NCBI GenBank assembly: GCA_023416955.1
Contig: JAEZGM010000027.1
Location: 6,271-70,270 of the forward strand
DNA: 64,000 nucleotides
Source: Bacillota bacterium
Lineage (GTDB): Bacteria > Bacillota > Clostridia > Oscillospirales > Acutalibacteraceae
Reading direction: 5' to 3'
Shown here: positions 16,314-24,007 of the stretch, piece by piece
How the letters are laid out: each line of letters begins with the position of its first letter
Position numbering within the stretch: the first letter of the stretch is position 1
Notes under the pieces: generated by a model
Databases searched by the model: none
What the model saw: only the letters and a program-made list of their open reading frames with translations
Told to the model about the DNA's origin: nothing
Made by a program: the position numbers and the translations under genes

Positions 16314-17243
16314 ATGGACGAAAATAGACTAAAGGAAATAAAAGAACGCGTTGCTTTCTTTGAGCAAAGAAAAAAAGCTGCAGAAATGATAATGGATGAG
16401 AGTTCAAATAATGGATGGTTTTTTGCAATTTGCGGACTGCCAGAAGGTTTGGAAAATATTAATGACGACTTAGTAAAATTTCGCGTGGTAAAAAGTCCAC
16501 CACTATTAACTGAACTTGCATCTGCATTAGAGAATAAAAATGTTCTTGAACGAGTCGCGTTTTATTCAAATTCTGCAAATTACGAATTGCAAATAATTAC
16601 TGAAGAAGAGAAACCTCAATTAGCCACAAGTATTGCATACAACATTATCGCTATGATTAGAATTAAAAGTGGCGTTGAATTTTTAGTACCAATAGCATCT
16701 AATTATTCATGGTCTATTATTCCAGGAGTCCCCGATAGTAGTGTGAAGATAATCATGCTGGAGGATTATCCGAAAGCCAAAATATTTAGTAAAGACAAAA
16801 CCATATCACAAGATGATATGAAATGGGTTATAGATCATTATTATGATCTCATCATGTTTTCGTCTGATAATCCTCAGCTAAGTATTGCAATTGATTCATT
16901 ATCTACTTTCAATCAACAAGAAAGCCCTCGTATGTGTATTGCAACCTTATGGTCAGGAATTGAAGCAATATTCGGTATACAGTCTGAATTAAGATTTAGG
17001 CTAGCTGCAGAAATTGCCGCTTATCTTGAACCGCGTGGAGTTGAGCGAGTATCATTGCATAAAAGAGTTAAGCAACTATACGATTTTAGGTCAAAAGCGG
17101 TTCATGGTTCTAAAATTGTTGATTCCTCAATAGCAGATCATATTGCAGAAGTGCAAACCCTATTAAGACGAATATTAGTTAAATGCATAGATGAGCAGCA
17201 TATTCCAACAAAAATAGAATTTGAAGAACGAATACATTTATAG
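16314..17243 (+). CDS. HEPN-domain protein (Apea-like)
   Basis: This 309-residue protein has an uncharacterised N-terminal half and a C-terminal all-helical region with the HEPN signature. The motif R-x4-H is present in YDFRSKAVHGS (about residues 260-270), preceded by the SGIEAIFG helix that is typical of Apea-like HEPN domains. HEPN proteins with RX4-6H are often metal-independent RNases in toxin or defence systems, though Apea-like members are not all characterised. It lies in the same orientation 140 bases after the methyltransferase. AAAGGTGAG precedes ATG 16314. The sequence is AT-rich like its neighbours, which fits acquisition together with the SIR2-HerA pair. Confidence 0.72.
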   Translation: MDENRLKEIKERVAFFEQRKKAAEMIMDESSNNGWFFAICGLPEGLENINDDLVKFRVVKSPPLLTELASALENKNVLERVAFYSNSANYELQIITEEEKPQLATSIAYNIIAMIRIKSGVEFLVPIASNYSWSIIPGVPDSSVKIIMLEDYPKAKIFSKDKTISQDDMKWVIDHYYDLIMFSSDNPQLSIAIDSLSTFNQQESPRMCIATLWSGIEAIFGIQSELRFRLAAEIAAYLEPRGVERVSLHKRVKQLYDFRSKAVHGSKIVDSSIADHIAEVQTLLRRILVKCIDEQHIPTKIEFEERIHL

Positions 17244-17400
17244 ATACATAATAAAAGCTGAAAAGAAGATTTTCTCGTAAATAGTTTTTGCTTTTCAAAT
17301 ATATGTGAACTTCGCATTTTGTTTATGACATTCGTCACGGGCACAATCAGATTATTTATATAATACAACAGAATGACAAGTTTGAATTTGGAGGTTAATC

Positions 17401-17754
17401 ATGAAAAAATGGTATGATGAAGAGTACGAATGGGAAATCGAGGTAACAGGGTTTCTTCGTGGCGACCACACAGAGCACTATTGCCGAAACGGTGAAGAAA
17501 TCGGAGATAAGTACACCTGCACCTATGGCTGTCCTGTAAATATAGATGGGCAGGGTATTTGCTCCAAAGTAATGCTGATTATGTTCCCAATCATGGAGGC
17601 GGTCAGAAGTGGTGGAGATTTAGAGAACATCGGTGGAAATGGCAGATATAGCAAGGACGTTGTATGTCCAGATGGCTGTGTTATGTTTAGGCTGACGGCA
17701 AAGAAACTTGGAAATGAGAATTTTTATAAGGGGAAGTTTTTTGATCAACTTTAA
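17401..17754 (+). CDS. TIGR04076 family protein
   Basis: This 117-residue protein matches the TIGR04076 pattern I recall. It has a central CTYGCPVN segment and paired cysteines near GQGICSKV, a helix with MFPIMEAVRSGGDLENIG, and a late cysteine pair in DVVCPDGCVMFRL. The clustered cysteines could bind metal or form a redox site. The start ATG 17401 has GGAGGTTAATC upstream. It has its own transcription unit between the HEPN gene and decayed mobile DNA. The function of the family is not known, and neighbours give no clear role. Confidence 0.75.
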   Translation: MKKWYDEEYEWEIEVTGFLRGDHTEHYCRNGEEIGDKYTCTYGCPVNIDGQGICSKVMLIMFPIMEAVRSGGDLENIGGNGRYSKDVVCPDGCVMFRLTAKKLGNENFYKGKFFDQL

Positions 17755-17918
17755 TTTTTATACAGTTTATCAGTAAGATCATGAGCAAACTGGGGCCTTT
17801 CTCCCCTACCTCGAACTTCGCAGTTTATTTATAATTAGCGATTTTCCCTGCATCTAAATTGAGCAAATGACACATGTACGGGAAAGTCTGTAAAGATTTT
17901 CCTGTATTTTTTTGCTTT

Positions 17919-18296
17919 CTACGCCGAGCGTACGAGCGCCGCAGCTTCGGCCTTTACGCTTTCCTTGGATTTCACGCCGCAGAAACTTTGAAACTCGTCA
18001 AAGGAGACGTTGAAGTTCACTTCAATGTTATAATCACTGCCGATGCGGACGGACTTGATAAACTGCGACACGATCATTCTCTTTGCCGCAAAGGAGCTTT
18101 TGCTGCACAAGTCCACCCAGCTCAACAGCCGGCCAAACTCGCGCTTTCGGTTTTCGGAGGTTTCAAGCAAGGCTTTCAATTCCAGGTCTGCCGCATCCAA
18201 GTTGGACAGGACATCTTGGATTTGTGCTTCAGCTTCTGTGATGGTTGCTGGTTTGGCCGCTACCTTATTCTCTCTCGTATCGGTTGGATGCTGAAT
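17919..18296 (-). pseudogene. C-terminal remnant of a large serine recombinase (TnpX-like)
   Basis: On the minus strand a frame from about 18296 to the stop at 17919 encodes the last ~125 residues of a transposon recombinase. It includes ATITEAEAQIQDVLSNLDAA, then SENRKREFGRLLSWVDLC, and ends with FIKSVRIGSDYNIEVNFNVS. This coiled-coil plus late beta segment is typical of TnpX/TndX-type recombinases with the DUF4368-type tail. No Recombinase or catalytic domain remains. At its 5' side the frame runs directly into plus-strand MFS-like sequence, so a deletion or recombination joined two unrelated genes near 18285. A possible terminator of the old gene is the imperfect hairpin at about 17877-17905. 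Confidence 0.7.
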
Positions 18297-18610
18297 AACG
18301 GGAAGAGGAAGGAGGTCCTTGCTATTGGTATCGTGGGAATGACATTGATCCCTTTAGGCTATATGGCACTCTCCGCCTTATCTTTGGTATTTATAACAAG
18401 GATGCTACACGGCGCGTCTCTGGCATGCTTCAATACCACAAGCAGTACTATTGCAAATGATATGGTTCCTATGTTTCAGAAATTGACAGATTATAGCGTG
18501 ACAATGAATAGCTGTGTTTGCTTTTCGCCATTTCGATTTTTGTATGTTTACAGATTCTCCTTATGGTGATATCTCCACTGAATATAAGATATTTATTGCG
18601 GAAAGAAAAA
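18285..18610 (+). pseudogene. Remnant of an MFS transporter
   Basis: The plus strand encodes WMLNNGKRKEVLAIGIVGM, which fits the motif-A loop and next helix of a major-facilitator permease. Then come hydrophobic helices including LIPLGYMALSALSLVFITRM and LHGASLACFNTTSSTIANDM. After about 18515 the frame shifts, and a different frame continues LLFAISIFVCLQILLMVISP with a basic tail RYLLRKEK. The first helix or helices and the middle are missing. So this is a deleted, frameshifted gene end joined to the recombinase remnant. The family is clear in outline only; no substrate can be given. Confidence 0.5.
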
Positions 18611-18653
18611 CTTCCGATCGTAGCTTTATACTACGACTGGAAGTTTTTCTTTT
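18601..18653 (+). terminator. Long hairpin terminator after the MFS remnant
   Basis: 18601-18623 pairs with 18631-18653 (GAAAGAAAAACTTCC..TCGTAG against CTACGA..GGAAGTTTTTCTTT) with one 2-base mismatch, ending in a T run. Confidence 0.75.
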
Positions 18654-18821
18654 TAATTTCTACTATTTGGTGTGATTCAGATGTTTTGCGGGCTTTTAAA
18701 AAAACCTAAGAGAAAGACCATAGCTTTCGTCATGATTTCGAAGTTTTAAACATTTTTTTAACTGATTTCTTATGGTACTATTAAAATACAATAAAAAATA
18801 ATACACAAGGAGGAGTTTATT

Positions 18822-20141
18822 ATGAAAAAAGTAAAATACTTATCCGCACTGCTGGCAGCACTGATGCTTGCAGGAACTGTTGCAGGCTGTGGCTCCGCAT
18901 CCTCAGGGGGGAATTCAGCGGTCTCCGGCGCAAGCCAGGCGGAGTCAAAGGGCAGCGATAATCAAAAGAACATAAAGCTGTCGGTCATGATGGTTTCTGA
19001 ATCCGCTACCAAGCTGTTTACAGATGAGTTTGATATTCCCGCTAAATTCAAAGAAAAATATCCTAATGTAACAGTGGATTTTGAATTGGTGAAAGGCGAT
19101 ACGCTCAGTGTTCTGAAAATGAGGAATCAGGCTGATGAATTGCCGGATATTATTGCCGGTCAGCTGGAATGGCAATACATTATAAAGGATAAGCTGGAAA
19201 AGCTGAATGATCTCGACTGTGTCAAAAATAACCTGTACGCAAAAGATTCCGCCATTGATGGAAATGTTTATGCGGTCAATTATGAATCTTTTTACAACTG
19301 CACCTTCTATCGCAAGGACATTTTCAAGAAATATGATTTGAAAGTTCCGCAGACTTGGGATGAGTTCATCAATGTGATTAAAACAATCAATGGAAAGGGC
19401 GAATATATTCCGCTTGCGGTCGGCGGAAAAGACGAATGGCCGCTCTATCCTTACGGTATGGATGCAACGATTATTTCAAGTGGAAAGGCATCGGCTCTCA
19501 ATGATATGGCTTCAAGCGATTCGCCCTTCGCAGAAGGCCAGCCTTCCTACAACGCGTTAAAAAAACTGAAGCAGCTTACTGATCTGAAAGCGTTCGGTTC
19601 TGACCCCTTGGGCGTCGGATTTGACGAATCGAAAACCTTCCTGGGGACTTCGAACAAAGCGGTAATGTTCCCGTCTTCTCAATGGGCGCTGGCTGATGTC
19701 CAAACATCCGCAGGTGGCAGTCTGGATAATATCGGCGTGTTCTTTACCCCCTACAGAGACAAAGAATCCGACCCGCTGTATGCTGTGACCGAAATCGGCA
19801 TGCCTTTCATGGTGACAAAGTCCGATCATTCTGAAATGGCTAAAACGTTTGTAAACTGGATGTTCAACGATGAGATATACACGAGCTACCTGAAAAAAGC
19901 AGGGTTGATCAGCACAGTTACCAATGTAGAGACTCCTTACGCTCCTGTTTTCAAAGAAGCGATCGACTCAGCAAAAAATTTGAAACCCGTTGCCAAGATT
20001 AAAACAAAGGCGTTCACCGATATGTCGTCCGCGGCAAAGTTCAATTTCGACACGGTCAGCGCAGCGGTTCTGTCCGGCAAAGATTTCAAGGGGCTCATGG
20101 ATACAAATAATAAAGACTGGAAGAGCGCCAAATCAGAATGA
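18822..20141 (+). CDS. ABC sugar transporter, substrate-binding lipoprotein (family 1)
   Basis: This 439-residue exported lipoprotein binds an oligosaccharide and delivers it to the permeases encoded next. Residues 1-22 are a signal peptide ending in the lipobox VAGC (Cys about 23), then a Ser/Gly-rich linker. The mature domain has the family-1 solute-binding pattern, including LSVMMVSESATKLFTDEFD, the PQTWDEFINVI hinge strand and AVGGKDEWPLYPYG. A strong AAGGAGGAG lies before ATG 18822. Position beside a secreted GH101 gene suggests that its ligand is Gal-beta-1,3-GalNAc or another mucin-derived sugar, which is inference. A hairpin separates it from the permease genes. Confidence 0.88.
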   Translation: MKKVKYLSALLAALMLAGTVAGCGSASSGGNSAVSGASQAESKGSDNQKNIKLSVMMVSESATKLFTDEFDIPAKFKEKYPNVTVDFELVKGDTLSVLKMRNQADELPDIIAGQLEWQYIIKDKLEKLNDLDCVKNNLYAKDSAIDGNVYAVNYESFYNCTFYRKDIFKKYDLKVPQTWDEFINVIKTINGKGEYIPLAVGGKDEWPLYPYGMDATIISSGKASALNDMASSDSPFAEGQPSYNALKKLKQLTDLKAFGSDPLGVGFDESKTFLGTSNKAVMFPSSQWALADVQTSAGGSLDNIGVFFTPYRDKESDPLYAVTEIGMPFMVTKSDHSEMAKTFVNWMFNDEIYTSYLKKAGLISTVTNVETPYAPVFKEAIDSAKNLKPVAKIKTKAFTDMSSAAKFNFDTVSAAVLSGKDFKGLMDTNNKDWKSAKSE

Positions 20142-20152
20142 AATTGAAAGGG

Positions 20153-20190
20153 CAGCGGTCCCAGTATCATGCGATATACCGGGACCGCTG
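20153..20190 (+). terminator. Hairpin between binding-protein and permease genes
   Basis: CAGCGGTCCC at 20153-20162 is exactly inverted at 20181-20190. Such intercistronic stems commonly stabilise or partly terminate transcripts so that the binding protein is made in excess. Confidence 0.65.
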
Positions 20191-20252
20191 TATTCTAATG
20201 AAAAACGGGTGTTTAGAATTGAGCATTCATCAGGAAAGAAGAGGTGGGTAAC

Positions 20253-21152
20253 ATGAGCATTGCGAAGCAAAAAAAACTAACGTTGATTACCATGCTTGCG
20301 GTTCCGACGATCCTATTGATAATCTTCGTGATATACCCGCTGGTCAACATGATCCTACTGAGCTTCCAAAAATGGGACGGAAGTTCAGCAGATAAAATTT
20401 GGGTTGGATTTAAAAACTATTACAGGCTGTTTACCAATTCTCCGGTTTCCTGGAGAGCGCTTCTGAATAACGGCATGTATCTTTTTTTCGGCTTGGCGAT
20501 TATCCCTCTGCAAATCCTGATTTCAGGATTGATTACTTCGGGCTTAAGAGGCGCTAATTTTTATAAAGTGACGATTTTTTTGCCTTATATCATCAACAGT
20601 GTGGCAATCGGGTATGCGTTCTCTTTTTTTTTCAGCCCGGTCAGCGGCGGCTTTAATGGGTTGCTGCAGATGCTTCATCTGGACAATTTGATTCAGCATT
20701 GGCTCAGCGACGAAAATGTCGTCAATTTTACGCTGAATTTTGTGAGCTATTGGAAAGTATTTGGATTCAACATTGTGTTGATTTCAGCCGCGCTGACTTC
20801 AATTTCAACGGATCAGCTGGAAAGTGCCTCCGTAGAAGGTGCGAATGTTTTCCAAAAGCTGTGGTACATACAAATTCCTCAAATTGGAAAGACCCTGAAC
20901 ATTATTGTCTTTATGACGATTGCCGGCGCTTTACAGGTTTTCGACATTCCTTTCATTATGACCTCCGGCGGGCCGAATTATGCGAGCACCACGTTTTCGC
21001 TGTACGCTATCAATCTGGCGTTCAAATACGAAGATTACGGTCTGGCGGCGTCCATGGCGGTTATTTTAATTCTGTTCATTTTGATAATCAACGGTTTTCC
21101 AAAGTTGATAAAAAAACTGGTAGGAGGTGTCGCTCGTGTCAGACGGAGTTAG
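20253..21152 (+). CDS. ABC sugar transporter permease (MalF/UgpA type)
   Basis: This 299-residue inner-membrane subunit has six predicted helices. The N-terminus contains AVPTILLIIFVIYPLVNMILLSF, and the cytoplasmic EAA-type loop reads LESASVEGANVFQKLWYIQIPQI, the contact for the ATPase. These fit the MalF/UgpA branch of binding-protein-dependent permeases. I chose ATG 20253 with GAGGTGG upstream over the in-frame GTG at 20244. It overlaps the next permease gene by 17 bases. No ATP-binding gene is in this operon, so an MsmK-like shared ATPase encoded elsewhere is probably used. Confidence 0.9.
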   Translation: MSIAKQKKLTLITMLAVPTILLIIFVIYPLVNMILLSFQKWDGSSADKIWVGFKNYYRLFTNSPVSWRALLNNGMYLFFGLAIIPLQILISGLITSGLRGANFYKVTIFLPYIINSVAIGYAFSFFFSPVSGGFNGLLQMLHLDNLIQHWLSDENVVNFTLNFVSYWKVFGFNIVLISAALTSISTDQLESASVEGANVFQKLWYIQIPQIGKTLNIIVFMTIAGALQVFDIPFIMTSGGPNYASTTFSLYAINLAFKYEDYGLAASMAVILILFILIINGFPKLIKKLVGGVARVRRS

Positions 21153-21981
21153 AAAAGCAAAAAGATTCACGTACGCCGCATTGAAGCACCTTCTGCTCAT
21201 GGTTTGTGTGCTTGTGATTGTAATCCCTTTACTGAGTACGTTTTTCTCAGCGTTCAAGCGGCCGGAGGACATCGGTTCTACTTTTACACTGGCACCTCCC
21301 AATTATTTTTACCTCGATAATTTTAAAACGGCATTCACGGAAGGAAAATTTCTCAACGGTCTGAAAAATACGACGATTTTGGTTGGAGTCAGCCTGATCT
21401 GCAACGTAATATTGGGGTCAATGACCGCCTATGCGCTGGGGCGTTTCGATTTCAGGTTTAAAAAGCTCCTGATGTTGATGTTTACCCTTGGGATGATAGT
21501 GCCCACCTATATTACGGAGATTTCCCGATTTCAGGTGATTTCAGCCATAGGGCTATACAACCATCTGTCCGGTCCGATTTTGATCTATATTTCCGCCGAT
21601 CTGATGCAGCTTTACATTTATTTTCAATTTATGGACAGTATTCCGAAATCGCTGGATGAAAGTGCGATGCTGGACGGACTTAGTTTCTTTGGAATATACA
21701 GGCGTATTATTTTTCCGTTGCTTATCCCGGCTACCGCTGTTATCGCCATCATCAAGGCGGTCGCCATCATGAATGACATGTATATTCCATATCTCTATAT
21801 CCCTTCGCTGAAATTGAGAACGCTGACAACAACGCTGATGTACTTTAGCGGAACGAAATCGGGACAGTACAGCATTTTGTGTGCCGCTATTATCCTGGTA
21901 ATGATTCCGGCGCTGGTGATTTACTTCATCTTCCAAAAACAAATTTTCAACGGGATTGTCGCGGGCGCGGTGAAAGAATAG
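21136..21981 (+). CDS. ABC sugar transporter permease (MalG type)
   Basis: This 281-residue permease is the MalG-type partner of the preceding gene. It has a long first helix (HLLLMVCVLVIVIPLLSTFFSAF) and the external FTLAPPNYFYLDNFKTAF region. The EAA loop is SLDESAMLDGLSFFGIYRRIIFPLL, with the conserved D/E-A-x3-D-G pattern. The start GTG 21136 is 8 bases after AGGAGG; an earlier GTG at 21127 overlaps that site and is rejected. The C-terminus ends QKQIFNGIVAGAVKE, typical of the family. Together the two permeases and the lipoprotein form an importer for the GH101 locus sugar. Confidence 0.9.
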   Translation: MSDGVRKAKRFTYAALKHLLLMVCVLVIVIPLLSTFFSAFKRPEDIGSTFTLAPPNYFYLDNFKTAFTEGKFLNGLKNTTILVGVSLICNVILGSMTAYALGRFDFRFKKLLMLMFTLGMIVPTYITEISRFQVISAIGLYNHLSGPILIYISADLMQLYIYFQFMDSIPKSLDESAMLDGLSFFGIYRRIIFPLLIPATAVIAIIKAVAIMNDMYIPYLYIPSLKLRTLTTTLMYFSGTKSGQYSILCAAIILVMIPALVIYFIFQKQIFNGIVAGAVKE

Positions 21982-22016
21982 CAGGGGAGCTGCACTTTGA
22001 TTTGAAAGGGAGGGGA

Positions 22017-22046
22017 ATGGCCGGGTATGACCGGCAGAAGCCATGA
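22017..22046 (+). promoter_or_regulatory. Nine-codon leader ORF coupled to the deacetylase-like gene
   Basis: ATG 22017 has a strong site AAAGGGAGGGG. It encodes only nine residues and its TGA overlaps the next gene's ATG as ATGA at 22043-22046. The next gene has no ribosome site of its own, so translation probably depends on ribosomes finishing this mini-ORF. Confidence 0.5.
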
Positions 22047-23800
22047 TATTTAACTTGATTCACCGCCCCGTTGCGGGGGAGCGGAGAGATATTTTTCAAA
22101 TGCAGCAGGCGATGGCTCACGAGCTTGGCTTGAAAGTGACGCTGCTGGTTCAGTATGAATTGATGTTTGAAGCCGATATTGTCGAAGAAATACAGCAATA
22201 CCACGAAGAGCACAGCGACGAGGTTGGCATTTGGTTTAGTGATATGGCTTCAGAGCGGATGAACGAGACGTTTCGCTGCAAAGAGCCTTTTTTGTGGCTT
22301 TACAGCAGAAAAGATAAACGAATCATCGTTAATACCGTACTGCAGAAGTTCTTTGACATTTTTGGATATTGGCCGAGGTCTGTAGGGGCCTACCATATGG
22401 ATGCTTATTCCATGAAATGTCTAAAAGAGAAATGTCCGTCTGTCAAAATCAGCATAGCGGGCTGCTTTGAAGAAGGCGTTAAGGTGTTCCATGGGTGTAA
22501 CAATTCATGGTATTTGTTTAACGAAGGAATGCCGTGGAATCCATGGTACCCTTCTGTGGAAAACACGCTTTGCCCGGCCAATTCCGAAGAAGACTGGACG
22601 GGAATTGTCGCGGTGCCGCATTTAAGCAGGGATTTGGCACTGTCCTTTGAAGGCCGCAACGACTTTTTCGCGAGCCATCCGGCCAATGTGCAGCGCGCCA
22701 TGGCAAATGAAGGAAGAACGATTCCCTATGTGTTTAATTTGTTAGATTTATACAGGATGCAGGAAAAATACAACGGCGGCTTTTCCTATACCAATATGTT
22801 TGTCGGCCCGGGCTGGCTGCAGGGAAATCCAAATGTGCAGGACAGCGACGAAATCACCCAAGAGATTTACAGGGACTACCTCAGTTACATCGCGTCTTTA
22901 AAAAGTTCCGGCGAGCTGTGCGATATGTACCTTCACGAGTTTGCCGACTGGTATGTTTCCCATGTTCCTGTTCGGCATACGGATGTCTATTGGGCCAAGG
23001 AAATTTTGTATGGCTCCAAAAAACATTATTTTTGGCTGATCAATGAAAGCATGAGAATCGTGATTGACGCCTGTCAGGGCGGTTCCATTGGGGATCTTCG
23101 TCCGTTCGTGGCAAGGCAGGAACGCTGTACGGGAGCGGATACTGATTTTCGGGAAATTGGCAGCAATCCGTACTTTATCCATTCCCAGTACCGTTCCGGA
23201 AACAGTTTCCATTATGCGGACGGCGCGCGGACCACACTGCTTCTGACACACGCCGGCCAGACGGTTGATCTGTGTGATTACCCGGTTTCCGTGCGTGAAA
23301 TTGACCGCCTGTCAAATGGAAGCGTTCGCGTAACGCTTTCTCCTGCGGCAGTAGCCTTTAAGGACGGGCTTTCGCTTTCAATCAAAACGGTCTATGTCAT
23401 TACCATGAGCGGAGAGATTTACATAAAGCGCGCTTTGCAAACAGAGGAAGAAATACCGGATGACATTACGGCAACAGAGTATTTCAAGGGCTGTTACGGA
23501 ACGATAGAGTATCCGGAAAATATGAATGGGATCCGACTGGAGGTAAGTGGAGCAGAAAATGCCGGACTCGACTACGCCTATCGAAGCCGACGCATCGAGA
23601 CCGCGCTGCCTCGCGAAACGTGCGCAACCATTCCGGCGCTGAAAACAAAGGTTGGCCTGTTTCCGGTTGACGGAGAGTTTTTGAATGCCGGAGCGGAAGA
23701 GGGGTATCTTTTTAACCCATTTTACACACTCTCCCTGACCGGAAAAATAAAGAGTGGAAAGGAGCTTTGCACGTGCCTGAAAATGACAAAAAATCTATGA
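22043..23800 (+). CDS. Putative polysaccharide-deacetylase/GH57-like barrel protein
   Basis: This 585-residue cytoplasmic protein (no signal peptide or lipobox) is not one I recognise with confidence. Residues about 1-250 look like a (beta/alpha) barrel of the NodB/GH57-like kind. They open MIFNLIHRPVAGERR, then show LGLKVTLLVQYELMFEADIV and a strand ending DEVGIWFSDM. Later there is WPRSVGAYHMDAYSM with His and Asp that could bind metal, then CKEPFLWLYSRK-like loops. Residues about 370-585 are beta-rich. It lies between sugar permeases and a secreted GH101 gene, so a role in processing an imported amino sugar is likely. Its start ATG 22043 lacks a ribosome site and is coupled to the leader ORF at 22017-22046. 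Confidence 0.42.
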   Translation: MIFNLIHRPVAGERRDIFQMQQAMAHELGLKVTLLVQYELMFEADIVEEIQQYHEEHSDEVGIWFSDMASERMNETFRCKEPFLWLYSRKDKRIIVNTVLQKFFDIFGYWPRSVGAYHMDAYSMKCLKEKCPSVKISIAGCFEEGVKVFHGCNNSWYLFNEGMPWNPWYPSVENTLCPANSEEDWTGIVAVPHLSRDLALSFEGRNDFFASHPANVQRAMANEGRTIPYVFNLLDLYRMQEKYNGGFSYTNMFVGPGWLQGNPNVQDSDEITQEIYRDYLSYIASLKSSGELCDMYLHEFADWYVSHVPVRHTDVYWAKEILYGSKKHYFWLINESMRIVIDACQGGSIGDLRPFVARQERCTGADTDFREIGSNPYFIHSQYRSGNSFHYADGARTTLLLTHAGQTVDLCDYPVSVREIDRLSNGSVRVTLSPAAVAFKDGLSLSIKTVYVITMSGEIYIKRALQTEEEIPDDITATEYFKGCYGTIEYPENMNGIRLEVSGAENAGLDYAYRSRRIETALPRETCATIPALKTKVGLFPVDGEFLNAGAEEGYLFNPFYTLSLTGKIKSGKELCTCLKMTKNL

Positions 23801-23991
23801 TTTTTCGGTGCCCCGTTTGTTATGCGCGTGAAAATGATGTTGTTTTGCATCAAAAGGGAGAACAGTTTTATTGTGTAAAGTGCAGCTTTACAGGCGACCG
23901 GGAGAAGATTAAGGAAATGTATTGCGACTTGCAAAAGAAGTATAAAAACCGCACGGTTCGATATACAATGGAAGAATTGGAGAAGTTGTAA
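23773..23991 (+). CDS. Small zinc-ribbon protein
   Basis: This 72-residue protein starts with GTG 23773, eight bases after AAAGGAG, and overlaps the end of the previous gene by 28 bases. It has a clear C4 zinc ribbon: CPVC at about residues 13-16 and CVKC at about 33-36. A charged helix follows (DREKIKEMYCDLQKKYKN). Its stop is 16 bases before the GH101 start, so it sits inside the operon. Function is unknown; a role in regulation or protein assembly is only a guess. The overlap and ribosome site make it more believable than a chance frame. Confidence 0.6.
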   Translation: MPENDKKSMIFRCPVCYARENDVVLHQKGEQFYCVKCSFTGDREKIKEMYCDLQKKYKNRTVRYTMEELEKL

Positions 23992-24007
23992 AAGGAGTAA
24001 CGGGAGG

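Noticed and set aside
17874..18569. 231-codon plus-strand frame as a single gene
   Set aside because: Its first half is the complement of a recombinase tail and only the later part looks like MFS; it is a chance join of two remnants.
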